From Acanthaster planci (lineage: Eukaryota > Echinodermata > Asteroidea > Valvatida > Acanthasteridae), in assembly GCF_001949145.1 (NCBI RefSeq), contig NW_019091414.1, positions 1,006,433 through 1,068,593 on the forward strand: a DNA stretch of 62,161 nucleotides. Reading direction: 5' to 3'. The translations under genes and the position numbers were made by a program. This document shows positions 48,801-61,506 of the stretch, piece after piece (the first letter of the stretch is position 1; each line of letters opens with the position of its first letter). The notes under the pieces were generated by a model. It saw nothing but the letters and a program-made list of their open reading frames with translations. It had not been told where the DNA came from and made no database searches.

Positions 48801-51800
48801 CATAACACAAATTGGGGCAGACTCTGTGTTATTTTACATATTTTATATCCGGATTCACCATAGGCACTAGCTTCGTAACCCCAAGACAGAAGCCAAGTAA
48901 CAAGGACTTTGGCATTGCATTAGCCCACATGTAACAAGTAACTACATGGTAGAGTGAAGTTTGTTGCAACTGGAGTCAGAAGAGGGGTAGTTAGGCATTG
49001 ATGAAGTGCATCATAAAGTACTAATAACAGACGAAAAGGATTATATGTGGGCAAAAAGTTGAGGTTTCTAGTAGTGAAGGAGATCATTACGTCAAAACTA
49101 TCTTCAGCGAAAGAGAGCCCTCAAAGATTCCATACATGTACAGTGGAACACTTATAACAAGGTCTTTGGAACTTCTACAAATTACGTTCTTGTTATCAGT
49201 AATAGAAAACAAACAAGAACAAAGACGTGACCTAAAATTGTCCTTATTATATACGTGACCTTGTGTTAACGGCGCTTTTCTTATCTGTGTTCGACTGCAT
49301 TGAACATATGGCATGGTATTTGTTTTGTATCCGTGGATAGCCGCAGGTGATAAATCAGACGAGCTTAGTACTGGGGAAATAATTTGGCACAAGAGACTAC
49401 AGACAGAATTGTGCAGCTGGAATAATTTGTTTCATGTGACGGCTTTGTTTGTTTCTTGAATCGTCAAGGCGATGGGTCTGAACAACGAGAAACTGATGGG
49501 AGTGCCCATCGTCGTTCAACCATCCCAAGCTGAGAAGAATCGCTTGGCCCAGAATAATCAGACGTTACAGAAAGGAGGGGCTGGTCCCATGAGGCTGTAT
49601 GTAGGCTCGCTTCACTACAACATCACTGAAGAGATGCTCAGAGGCATCTTTGAACCCTTTGGGCAGGTGAGAACACTCTGGAGAGGTTACTTCACTTGAA
49701 AGGCACCTTTCCATGTGAACATCAGCACTTGTGCCAAGCACAGCACATTCGTCAATATCACTCCTGGGAGCAATTTTGACAGCCAACGCAATGTGCACGT
49801 GTGTTATGTTAATGGAGTCGATTTGTTTGTCCGTGAAAGTGAAACACACAAACACTTTTTGTACGCAACACACCCAAAAGGTACATGTGGAAGGCGTCTT
49901 AACCCTCCCAGATTTCCAAACTCCCCCAGGATGTCACAGTATTTCAGCGCCTGCCACTATCCCATCTCTAGTGTTAAAACTGTCATTCTGGATCAAATTT
50001 GACACAGGTCATCCAAAGTCAACCTCCTACTGGACCGTCCAACCACCTCAACTCTTAAAAACTGAAGTGAACTCAGAAAAGGCTGAGCCTTTAATGCTCT
50101 GAAATCAACCAGAAGTTCTATTTGCAAAGAATGTAGGTCCCCCAAAACCAGACCAGAAACCCAGCAAAGAGTTAACCCGCACAGATTCAATAAGGACCAC
50201 CAGTCTCATTTAGCGGAAATGACATCTGTGTACCTTTGAGTAAATGGTAGCATCTAACGGTCAGTGTGCTGCCATTGGAAATGTGTCGATTGTGTTTAAT
50301 TGCAGATTGACTCCATTCAGCTGATGACAGACAGTGAATTGAAACGTTCCAAAGGTTATGGCTTTATCACGGTGAGTCATTTCATTCCAAGATAAAAAAC
50401 TAACTAATTCCTTTCGTCTTGACTTGAACAAACTTGCGAAGTCAGCCTTTGAAGTGAAATTTCTTAAAAGAGTTGGAAGTCTACACAGGTAACATCTGTT
50501 CTAACAAAAAGAGACACAACAATGCAGTGACTTTATTGGTGTGATATTTTCAAGCACTAAGCCAGTCAGGTCAATGCTCTTGCGTCTAGACTCTTTCCTT
50601 GCTCCTAGACTCTTTCCTTGCTCATTCCTGTCAAAGACTTGATTGAAGTAGAGAGAATGGGAATCATTTGACTGTCTAGATCAGGCTTCCGGAGACATGG
50701 GTGTGCCTTTGGCTATGAATAAACGGTAACAAATTAGTGACATACACTGTGGATGCATAGAGCCACATGTAACGGTAATGGTGGATATGACACACAGAAT
50801 ATGCACATTGAGAACAAGGACTTGCAAAAATTAGTATGCCAAGTAGTGAAACCATGGTTATGTGTGGATGTGTCTTCAATTATTAAAGGCCTAGACCTTG
50901 GCCAAAACCCCAGATTTGGAGTAGGGTCGTCTTTGCATTTGTCTGCCTCCTGTATTACACTTGTAAAAGAATCGGTGACTTGCTAGTGCCTGTCATTTGA
51001 CACGGCCCTCTCTCGAGTTTGTGGATGGAATCCATGAACTTAACCACATTGAAATGAATTCACTGAGAATAAACTTTACTTTATCTTGTTCTCCTTCACC
51101 ATTGGCATGATGTATGAACTGTTTTTTCCTTGTATATTTGATTGTTAGTCTCTTTCAAGGAAATTCAAAAGCAGATCTGTTGAACATGTTCTTCATTTCA
51201 CATGTATTCCAACCTGTAATTTACAGTTGTCGTTTGCAAAAGTTTGATGTTGGTTGAATATTAGTCATCGTGTAATTTTTACAATAACAGTTTCATGATG
51301 CCGATGATGCCAAGAGGGCGCTAGACCAGCTGAATGGATTTGAGCTGGCTGGCCGTCCAATGAAGGTGAACCATGTAACGGAGAGATCAGACAATGCGCA
51401 GGCGACATCAGTGCTGGATAATGACGAGCTGGAGAGAACAGGGATTGAGCTGACAACCACTGGGAGACTGCAGCTCATGGCCAAGCTAGCTGAAGGTAGG
51501 AGACAGCCCTGTCCATTTGAACCCTGACTCTCTGTGGCCTTTGGAGAAGAATGCATGTCCATTGTTCAAATATTCGTACTATGGCAAAGAGTGAGCAGCT
51601 TTAATTTATAGGTGACAGATAGTTCCAATTAGCTGTGTGTAGGATTTGGCATGCAATTGGAACCGCATTTTTTTCTTCAGTTTAAAGAAAAACACAGCAT
51701 AGAAAACTTCACCGTGTAAGAAATCTGGGTCCTTCAGCTAATCTGATCATTTGTGGTCATTTTAGCAAACTTGAAACGTTGAAATTGTATCTGTATCCTC

Positions 51801-53859
51801 CCTAAAAAAAAAAAACAAACAAACAAAGAAAAGTGAAAACCAATTTGACGGTTGCTTCAATGTGGGAAATGAATGTTGAAATTTTGAAAGAGACTTCTAT
51901 ATTTTTAGAATATTGATAGGCGTTTTGTTTAATAATTTGGATGCTCTTTCTCTTTGCTTAGGTACTGGATTCCAGCTGCCTAGTGCTGTGGTTGAGGCTC
52001 TCAATCCATTGGCTAATGTCCCTACGGGCCCGGCCGTCCAAACAAGCATGCTGCCCTCTGTTGGCCAGGTCTCACTGCAGGTGAGATGTGCCAGTGATGT
52101 CTGAGTACATCACAACAAGTCATTCCAAATATCAGATGAGTTTGATTTCACTTCAGGTGATGGCCTCTCTTGTCATGTGTAACCTGTCATGCTGTGTTTC
52201 ATTCCATCCAGGCGCAACTAGCAGCGGCACAACAGCAGGCAGCAGCTCTGGCCAGTCAAGTAGCTCCTACAGGAACACCAGCCATGCCGGCTGCACCGGC
52301 TGCAACTAACCCTCCCTGTTTCATGCTGTCCAACATGTTTGACCCAACATCGTGAGTCCTTTTTTGTGATACCAGAGTTCACCTTCCAGTGGGATTTTTT
52401 TAATGTATGCCCAACTTTTGATTGATAACTTAGTTGGCATTCTTTGGAATGAAGGCCACTCCAGTTTCAGGGAGTTGGAACGGGCAACCAAAACATTACT
52501 GATTATTGCCATTACTGATTTTTAAGTTTCTTGAAAAAACAGGAACAAAAAAAACCAATCTTTTCATGTATGTGTATATTTATTTGACTTGTGTATCAGC
52601 TTTGAAGAGGTACCGTACTTCTGATCTGGAGAAATAACTGAAGCCAAAAGTCATTGAGGTTTTGCCGCTGTTTCCGCTGCAGAAATTTTGCTCATGTATA
52701 ACCTTGTTCTTCTCCATGAGTGCAGTATAGATGTTGACAAGATAACTCGTCCTTGTCATACTCCTCGTCTCCGGGTGAGTTACTCTGATTCTTTGTCATG
52801 TTACAGTGAGACCTCGACCAACTGGGAGACAGAGATCCGAGACGACGTGATTGAGGAGTGTAACAAACATGGAGGTGTGCTACACATTCACGTGGACAGG
52901 ACCTCACCTCAGGGAAACTGCTACGTCAAATGTCCCAATGCCCAGATTGCTGTGGCTGCAGTGAACAGTCTGCATGGCAGATGGTTTGCAGGTCAGTAAC
53001 CTTGAGGTCAGAGATCATAACTCAAACAATAGCGCAACAGTGATGCAGTGTTTCTCGGGATCAGCTGAAAACCATACTTCCCATGATGTTCATTACAAAC
53101 TGAAAGAACTACCAAAAAACTTGCAGTTTCGAATATCTGTGTGCTCCCACCATTTCCAGTCCATATCCATGTCATTTGTGTGCAGTCGGCAGGAATTCTT
53201 TAACCACAAGCTGCCGGGTGGTTTGTGCACGTAATCGGGACATTTTCAAGATTTTCAGTTTTCAAAATTCTTCAAAAATTCATCATTTCAATTAATGGAC
53301 GTTTACACCCACATGAATGACCGTCTGGTGGCTACTCTAACCTCCGCTATTGAGAGTGAAAAAATGTTGGTAATGCCCAGCAGCCTGGTCTTTTGTTCTG
53401 AGTACAGACTTTTGTTACAAGGCCCAGTTTCCTTTGTCCAATTTCAGAGACCCCGGCCACGCATATAAAGCACACGTGTACGGTACCAGCATTTTAGTTT
53501 AATTTATGTTGTTCTAAAAAAAAAAAAGAAGACATTTAATCCTGTTGACCTTCTGAGACCCTCATTTAAATGTACCAGTCTCTCCCCAGACTCCTCAGGT
53601 GGAGGGTTGAAGCAAAAATCCACTGGACCCACACTGCAAGCTGTGTCATGGTCCTAGTTAGATCAATCCAAGTCGGAAAGCCCTAAGAGAAGGGAAGAGT
53701 ATTCCGACTTTTTGGATTATTCCTGTTTTTTTTGTGTGTGTTGGTTTTGCAGGCAAGATGATCACCGCAGCATTTGTACCGCTGGCCAACTACCATGCCA
53801 TATTCCCAGAATCAGCAGTAGCCACAACATTGCTCCAGCCATCGCTGAAAATGATGTAG
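42830..53859 (+). CDS. RBM39: RNA-binding protein 39 (CAPER-alpha) splicing factor
   Basis: RBM39 is a nuclear U2AF65-like SR-related splicing factor and coactivator. Coding exons: 42830-42895, 44998-45053, 46325-46585, 47569-47706, 47974-48094, 48543-48635, 49469-49666, 50306-50371, 51291-51495, 51962-52080, 52212-52351, 52807-52991 and 53753-53859. All junctions are GT-AG and phases agree, giving 1755 nt and 584 aa (human 530). The start reads MALYGEDLDVEALLEAPYKN, like the human MADDID-x-EAMLEAPYK. The RS domain covers about 41-173. RRM1 has VFVMQL (191-196) and SKGIGYVEF (229-237); RRM2 has LYVGSL (288-293) and SKGYGFITF (326-334). An Ala/Gln-rich linker follows. A C-terminal UHM (about 477-570) has R546-W-F548, the RXF motif that binds ULM peptides of U2AF65 and SF3B1. 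The main difference from human is the longer total length. Confidence 0.96.
44598..44640 (+). other. RBM39: candidate 43-nt poison exon in RBM39 intron
   Basis: The segment is bounded by ttttactgttttag and a strong donor cg|gtaagt. Inserted after the first coding exon (phase 0), it reads IDYIQVMNSMAFIN, shifts the frame of the next exon and hits TAA within it. It therefore looks like a real splice unit whose inclusion would trigger nonsense-mediated decay. RBM39 autoregulation through a poison exon is known in vertebrates; homology is not established here. Confidence 0.5.
45234..45309 (+). other. RBM39: candidate 76-nt cassette exon in RBM39 intron
   Basis: It is bounded by tttcattctcaatag and the strong donor cag|gtaagt. 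Entered from the 45053 donor it stays open (DMYLKYPESFAHVEADILGE...). Because 76 nt is not a multiple of three, the next exon then begins ACA CAG AAG TAG, an immediate stop. It is a second possible unproductive exon. The evidence is splice motifs and frame only. Confidence 0.4.
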
Positions 53860-54302
53860 AGGCAAACTGTGAATGAAAAATACATCACCCAAGGCAAATG
53901 TACTGGGAAAAGAAAACCTGGTCATACATGTATAAAGGAGTGAGTGAAGGCGCTGCCAAGTGTAATTTCAATCATGGCGACGTTGGAAATGCAAATTTTC
54001 ATACCTAATTTTACCTCAGTATAAGAATTTTAAAGTTGGAAGTGGAATACTGTTGGAATTTGTTATTGGCTCTTTTTTTATTCCCAAATGGAACTGTACA
54101 CAGTTTCTTTTACCCCCAAATATTGTCGTCGTGGAAAGCTTGGCATGTTACATACTTAACTGAGTCTCGGAAAAAGGCAAAGTAATTTTTTGTCCTCTTC
54201 GAATTAATCACCTTGTGTATTTTTTAACTGTATACATGAATTGCTTTATTGTTTGTTGTCATTGTGGTGGTAACTTTGAATTTTCATATATTGAATTCAT
54301 TC

Positions 54303-54308
54303 ATTAAA
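54303..54308 (+). terminator. possible proximal RBM39 polyadenylation signal
   Basis: ATTAAA about 445 bp after the stop codon, in an AT-rich 3' UTR. Confidence 0.35.
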
Positions 54309-55185
54309 TGGAATTTAAAGTTGTGAATTACCGTCTTGTATTTGCATTTTTACGAACCTGAAGATTTCCATTCATTCTGTTGGTGTTAAATTGAATGCAC
54401 ACTTTCTTTCCCTGTTACATATTTGCCTCGAATCTGGGAGTTAGTGTGCACTATCAAAAAAAAAATGTACTTTGTAGCGCCCTAAAAAAATTGCTCAAAG
54501 TGTTAAGTTGAAAACTTGATGAGCATGTCTTTGAATGGATCATTTTTTGCCTGATTTACTCTGAGATTTCCTTTTAGTTTGGCGGTTAATCTGTTACTCG
54601 TGTACATAGTAAATGTAATGTTTACATCTAAGGCTATGTCTGGTTTTGTATAGAGCTGTGATATACTGAGAGGAGGTTGGCGTGAACAGGTTCTGAGAGA
54701 CATAGGATTTCATACTTAAGATACATAGTGCAGCAGCCCAGAGGAGATTCCGACAGATCTTCGACTTAAAGGCTGGTGAGCACAATTCAGTGCAGGATCA
54801 TTTTTCAAGAGGCCATGGTTCTTTGTTGATACAAAAGTTTCCTTTTTCATAGTTCGCTCACCTGTTAGAGCACTGTAGTTTTATTTTCTATAAAGTAGCA
54901 ATCAAGTTACAATTAAAAGGTACATGAGGCCAAGAAGAGCACTTATTCGACCATTTTTATTGTAATTTTTATTTTAGTAAGTGTCGGGAGCATGGATAGG
55001 ATCTACGTTGATATTTATTTAATACTGTAGGAGGGGTTTGTTCCCATTCTGCGCTGATTTTTTGTCTTCTAAACTTGCTCTTCTCTCATCTTGGTTTACG
55101 AAGTTATGGAAGATTCTATCTCGGTGGGTTGATATTGAACTTAAATAATTTGTGTGATTTGGTTTATCTTGGCAAAGTGATTCTG

Positions 55186-55191
55186 AATAAA
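55186..55191 (+). terminator. possible distal RBM39 polyadenylation signal
   Basis: AATAAA in ttctgAATAAAactgcac, about 1.3 kb after the stop codon. Together with 54303 it would allow alternative 3' UTRs. Confidence 0.4.
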
Positions 55192-57620
55192 ACTGCACTC
55201 ATGCATATTCACATCTTGCGGGTAAGGTTTTGTCATTTATTTGTGTAATTTCTAAAGTGTGTGTTGGCTTGCCTACTATATCCCTAGTATTGGGTATGAA
55301 CTTCGTTTCCAAATCCACCCGACTATTAAGGCATGAGTATGTCTGGTCGGGTAGCAATTCAGAGATTTCCCCATGGTCGGGCAAATAGCTCGGGGCAATC
55401 TTGACCTATAGCTCGACACATTCAGTGAAAGTAATGGACGAAATGCTCATGGTAAGGTGTTCAAAAATATTGCAGGCATTTTGGTTTGGCCCTGTAAAGG
55501 ATCAGAGTAGAGGGCACCGATCAAGGATGTAAGGGTCTTGTCCACAATTTTCCCCAGGTAATTGAGGCCTGAAATTAATAGTGCAATATTTAACGCCATA
55601 AAAGCCAGAAAAAGGGTTTTAACTTGTCTAAAAAACTGACATCCCTGTGAATGTATGATTTTGCAATTTAGATGAGAGCTTCCTCTTACAAAAGATGACA
55701 CTAATTTGTGGAAGTGGAGTATCTTATTGTGGGTCAATTCCAATGAAAAACATGTTAGCTACTCAAGTTGTCTTGATTGATTCTCCCTGGTTACAGTATA
55801 AAATGCATCCAGAATACCAGACAAAATCAACCGGTGGTCAACTTCTGCCCATCATTCATACTTCACTACTGCACAAGAACCAGTGCATCAGTCCCAATTG
55901 TAGTGCTGCAGTTAGGCTGGCCCAACTATTGTTGACCAATTTCTGTAGAAAATTTCTCAACCTGATTGAAGTTTATGCATCTCACACGTTATACAATTCA
56001 CCTAAAATATGGCACTTCATCTATGACATAACATTGTAAACAACATGACTTCGGCAAATGCTGGGCACATGCACACTGGACCTCTGTGCTGCAGTTGGGC
56101 CAGCCCAACTACAGCACTCTAGTTGGGACGGGCCCAACTATAGTAAGGACTGATGCCGTAGTTGGGGTGTAACACACCCAATGTAGCTCTATGGCCCTAG
56201 CCTGTCATTTGTGATGTGGTCAATGGCGTCCTCTATAGTTTAGCACCAAGTTAATTGCTTAGCTTTTAATAGCCGTTACACCACATTCACCTATGCCAAC
56301 CAGTAACAAGTGGCTTTGTTTCCCACAGAAGCATGTTTTCCATCTAGCTGTAGCCACATATTTAGGACACGGCTAGACTCTTACACCTCAAGACTTGAAA
56401 TGAACAAATACCATTGAATCAAGCTGCGTAACAGATCTGTACCAAACTGGGTGCTGGTGTGCCTTTTCAGAGGATGTCTTCTTCTATAGGTCTGCACAGA
56501 GACCGATTCATTCCAATCTAAATTCCACTGAAACAAAACATGATGACAGATCTGTTCCTGCTTCCTGCAAACCCACGGATCAAGAATAAACTGATTCATA
56601 CCGAGGTCTATGAATTCCTGTCTAAACAAATGACCTTTTCCTGTGACTTCATTCACAACTAAACTTGCAACCCCAGAAGCACCATTTCCTGTACAGCTCA
56701 TCCATCTACCTGATTCAATGTCGGGATTTATTTCTCTTTTGTGAGTCATGGCTGTGCATTACTGGTAATAAAAAGAGGGTTTGATGAATGGTTTCAGCAA
56801 GGATACAAGATCCATACTGCTCCATATATGCATGATGAACATGGTCTACAAATGACTAACACAAAATGGCATACATTATCACTTTTGAGAACAAAAAAGC
56901 TAATCAGAAGTCTGAAAAAAAATCTTGGGGTGTTTACATCCCAAATGTAGATAGAATTGTCACTACAAGTATAGCTCAGCCGGCAATGTATGAAGGTCAA
57001 CGGTTTAAGCAGTCGGCCATATTTTATTTATTCCACAGCTTTGCTCTGAGGCTATATATAGCTTTCCCTAATCCACACCTGACAGACACACATTTTATCA
57101 AAATGTTAAATGTACAAGCTGTGTAGGTTATGTGGATTCATTACACTAGATAGTGCAGGACTATAAGGGACATGAACTGTCACAGCTTTCAGCTTGAAAT
57201 TCCGTTTCCAGTCAAAACACAAGTACTGTTTTTAATCCACCAATTTTTATCAAACTACATCAGAAATAAAATGCACTTATATCCAAGACTCAAATTATCC
57301 ATGATTTCTGAGGCCACTGAAGAGGACACATTAGAATTGGTACCGATGGAATGTGCCGTAGTTTTCTTCCAAACAATATGATTTGACCCTCCAAAGCTGC
57401 ATGGCAGGTTCCCAAGGGAAAAGATGTGTTTTCATAAACACTACTTGGGACTTAACACAGAACCGAGATTACACTAGGTCTTATCAGGAAAACTGAGTAA
57501 ACATAGGGGTGACTAGCAATTATGAGCTCTGAATAAGTCGTTTGTACAAAATATTTAGTCTCCTGGTTATCATGTATTGTAACCAGCTTAGCCTATCCAA
57601 CAAGAATGTTTTAGCTGGAT

Positions 57621-57676
57621 ATCTATGAAATACCACAGTGCACACTATATCTATGAAATACCACAGTGCACACTAT
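57621..57676. repeat. perfect 28-bp tandem duplication
   Basis: The 28-bp unit beginning atctatgaaataccacagtg occurs twice head to tail with no mismatch, which indicates a recent duplication. Confidence 0.9.
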
Positions 57677-58579
57677 ATGTTATTGGTTCTTCATGCCATG
57701 TCCAGTAGGGTCTTTCTTACGGCATTTATGTACTTCTGTGGGTTTGGGTCTAAATTGAAAGTTTGCTAGCATTATTCTAATAACATGTTACCAGTTGGGC
57801 CTCAATGTGAAATTTCTGCTGTCGTACAGAAATGTAGTTTTCAAGTGCAAACTTTTATGCTTTAATCTTTAAAATGAAAGAACATTACACATTACAATTT
57901 AGAATCTGGTTGACCAATGTATCCATGGCTGATCAATTAAATGAAATCTGATGTTTACATCATATCCAAGCACAATTCAAATCAAAATTATACGCACAAC
58001 AAAAATGTTGGAGGGTTGTCTTGGAAATATTTCATGAATATTTATACATATTTTGGTAATTACATATTTACAACACCCAGGATTAACACTTTCTTTGCTA
58101 GAGTAACAGACATCTTAAAACCTATTTAAATAATAGATATATTTAGCCCCCCCTAAAAAAACCAACCTGCACTTAAAACGTAGCTGATGTTCTCATGAAT
58201 ATATTCCTCTGTGCTCGTTTAAATAACACAATCAAACTCTGCATCAGAATCATTTTCAGTGCTTCAATTAGCAGTGTCCAGCATGAAAACTTAACTGTTC
58301 TTAAGTTTGATTCCCTTCAGCATTTTCCAGTTATCTATTTTTGACAAAAATACTTCACACTGTTCAAGTGACATTCGTACACTTAACTATCCAAGAAAAC
58401 AGTTCTGTGACTATTTATGGTAAACACCTGCTGCACAATCCAACCAGTACAAGGATGAACCTGTCTGGTGTCCCACTACTGACGTTAATGGTGGCCAGAC
58501 AGGTTTGGTAGGGACCCGACTAAAATACGAAGCATCTAGATAGATACAGTGATCAGCATGTAAATTTTGGGATGTACCA

Positions 58580-61506
58580 TTACAGGATCGGGATGTAATT
58601 GTCAATCTTGCCTCGTTGCCTCTGGGCGACACACTCTGCAATCCATACAATGTTTCTGCATTCTTGTTCCTTGAGTTTAACGTAAGAGTAGAAGACGCCA
58701 TAGTGGAACTGTTGCATAAAACCATTCACGTTCAGCTTTACCTGTGTGTCAACGGAGAGCAGTGAAATTTAGTGGCAAATACTCAGGCAATAAATAAGAC
58801 AACCTGCAGGATCAAAGTCAGCAGACAGGGTCAATGTCCAACAGAATGGGGCAGGAGTGATTTTCAAGCTCCAGAGATTTCATTGGCTGCTGTGTCTTAA
58901 GTGAATTGTTTTTCATTAGCTTGACTTCCAAATCGACAAATATAGCACATGTACCAATGGCTGTGTGGGAAATACTTGACCAGGGTTCATCAAGCCAGCG
59001 AGCTGTCTTGATGGGATTTGTTTTCAGACTCTCATCTGAGACAAAAGGAGTACATGTACTCAGACCGTCTCACTGTGAGCTTTGTACACAGCAACTGATA
59101 TTTCATTCTGTTCTGAAAAAGAACACGTACAAGTTCCCATAACAACACTATGTGTTGAAATAAAACTACGTAAAGTTAAATGACTGATCTCGACAAGACT
59201 GAATCTAAATCAAGTTAATTGATTCATATTAAATGAAGGCAGATTTCTGGTAGATATTAAGATCAAAATAGTTCCCACGTTGTGTACACAATAAGACGGT
59301 TATAGAACTTGAGGTTCTAGCAGATTATGTGCAAAATATTTTGAACTTTCTTTATGAAAACGTACCTCATGCTCAAAGAATTTGTCCTCCAGAGTCTTGT
59401 CCCCTGGGTTGGTTCCTGCTCCGTCAAAGAGTTGCTTATACTCCTAAAAACAAAAAAGCAAAGCCAAAAATGGCACAGTCATTTCTAGTGCTTGACAACA
59501 AACCTGCTATTGCTATCACGGTTCGTGACAACTGGCATAAATAGAACTTCCAGTTTTTAACAACAAATATTTTTTTCCGACAATTCAACTTTATCTTTTA
59601 AAAAATCCTTCTGATGCCACAAACATGGAGGTTGTGGGAAGTACTGGTGTAAAAATATCAGGATATTGATGTTTGCCTCCCAGGAACAAAGATATCTAAC
59701 TGAAAATGGGTTTGAACAAAACCAAGACGATTATTTCCATTTGGAGCCTGGATTATTGAGTAGTGAACATAAGTCATGTAAGGCAAAAGGTGATCCAACG
59801 CACTGCGTAGTTGTCAGCCACCGCTCGGACTTGTTCATAGTCGTCACATTTAGCCAAGGCAGCCAAACCGTCTGGATTTAGCTGACCACAGCGTGGATAT
59901 AACTTGAACCGATCCTCCTTGGTAAGCTCAGTACCAAATGAGTTGATGGTGATGATGAATGCGCGGCGATCAGCTTCAAACTGTAAATAGGAAAAAAGAC
60001 GAACACAAAATAAATCATTTACATTTTGATACATAGCAAGGAAAGTTGTGAGGTTGCTCAAATTCTGTCAAAATTGTTGTTTTTGTAGGTAAACGTCTTA
60101 ATTGGCTGTTGTTAGGAATTTGCAAGAACTCATCTCAAACTGGGTTTACTTCAATACTATTACCATGCAATTTTAAGCTTTTGTTGCGGACACTTGAATA
60201 AACAAGAACTTTGGTTGCTGACATTTTTCAACTGAGATCTGCGTGTACTTTCTATTTTCTGCTCAGTGCTTAGTTGAAGCATTCTGCACATCATAACTTA
60301 CCCCAAGAATGGTGCACATGACATCTGCTGTGGCCCCGCCTAGATCCTCACAGAATTTATAGAATGCCTCCAGGTAGGCCTTGTACAGCGTGTTACGAAT
60401 GATCTCAATGTTCATTTCATCAAGATCTTGTTCCGAGATACACTCCTGGAAAAATGGGGCTGTTCAAAGACAGAAAATATTTTTTCAAAGGAAATTAAAT
60501 AGCATACTATATAATCCAGATCATTTATGACACCTTATGACACGCTGTTTTTGATTTTATCACACACAAGGTGTAAACCTATGCCGATCAGGGCTGAAGT
60601 TAAGTCCACTGTAAACCCCATTACAAGTCTAGTCACCAGACCAGTCACAAGTAATGGGATGAATAATGACAAGGAATACTTTGGCCACCATTCATTTCAA
60701 CACTTTGTGAATTGAATTCAGACCAGATGATTTGTGATGGACTTGCAAGATCTTTTGAAAGACTCGACAGCAGCACAAATGCCTATCCAACAAACCCACC
60801 AATATCATGGAGTGGACCTTATCATAAGATGACACTATTTTGCAACTGGTGCATGGTAGGGGATCAGAAACAAGATGGTTGCCCTATCATTCTCACCGAG
60901 TGGTGTATCAACGATGATGGCATTGTAGAGGTCGGCAGGTGTGGTGGCAACATTCACAGCTTCCATCTGCTCAAAGCTGCCCAGTGGATGACACTTGGGT
61001 ATTAGTTCTGAGATGGACCGTTGATGCAGGGTACCAGTGATCAACAGGATGATGTTGTCTATCATGTAGCTGTAACTGTGGCAATGAAAACGGAAAATAA
61101 AAACACCAACAACTGGAGTTACGCAGTTTACTGTAAAATATCATTTGAAATAAAACGGTAAACAATAATTGTTGCTTAAAAAATTTGGGCATGATCTGTG
61201 AAAAAAGTGCTTTTCTACGTATTTCAATCATGGGACAGGGTGTTTCTGCACACCTTCCAACGTCAATGAATACCACTGTGAAAAAAAAAACAACTTCCGG
61301 CCCTACTCCATTCCTCCACTCGAAATGTTCTTACGTGATAAAGTCAAGGAATTTGGACAATGGCTCCACCGCATGGATTCGGAGATGTTGAAATTCCACC
61401 ACCAGTTTCTCTTTGAGTTTGTCGTCGATGACGGACACTGTAAGAGGGGAGGGTTCATTTTGCAGGAAACCACCGTAGTCTGTGCTCTGTAAATGCAACT
61501 TGAGAT
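58580..61506 (-). CDS. ATP6V0D: V-type proton ATPase subunit d (5' end outside window)
   Basis: Subunit d caps the Vo c-ring and couples it to the V1 central stalk in acidifying organelles. Minus-strand exons in coding order: 61506-61335, 61075-60897, 60459-60302, 59980-59804, 59443-59366 and 58741-58580. Junctions are GT-AG (reverse-complemented) and phases agree, giving 308 residues to the stop. Landmarks in order are [120 protein letters not shown], and [19 protein letters not shown] to KIDNYIPIL. Human ATP6V0D1 has 351 residues, so about 43 N-terminal residues (one exon) are missing and should lie right of 62161. The first visible exon starts inside a split Asp codon, which fits. D1 versus D2 is a vertebrate split, so no suffix is given. 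Confidence 0.96.

Larger units (their letters stand above)
53860..58579. other. convergent 3' UTRs and intergenic spacer
   Basis: The RBM39 (+) and ATP6V0D (-) stop codons face each other across 4.7 kb. RBM39 3' UTR probably fills 53860 to about 54.3 or 55.2 kb. The ATP6V0D 3' UTR end is not placed; a minus-strand ATTAAA lies near 57861. Short inverted motifs (gttgggccagcccaac) occur at 55910-56150. A 122-codon minus ORF at 56381-56749 has no recognised family. Confidence 0.5.

Noticed and set aside
56381-56749. 122-codon minus ORF
   Set aside because: No family recognised. It lies where the ATP6V0D 3' UTR or intergenic DNA is expected and lacks a promoter or splice context.
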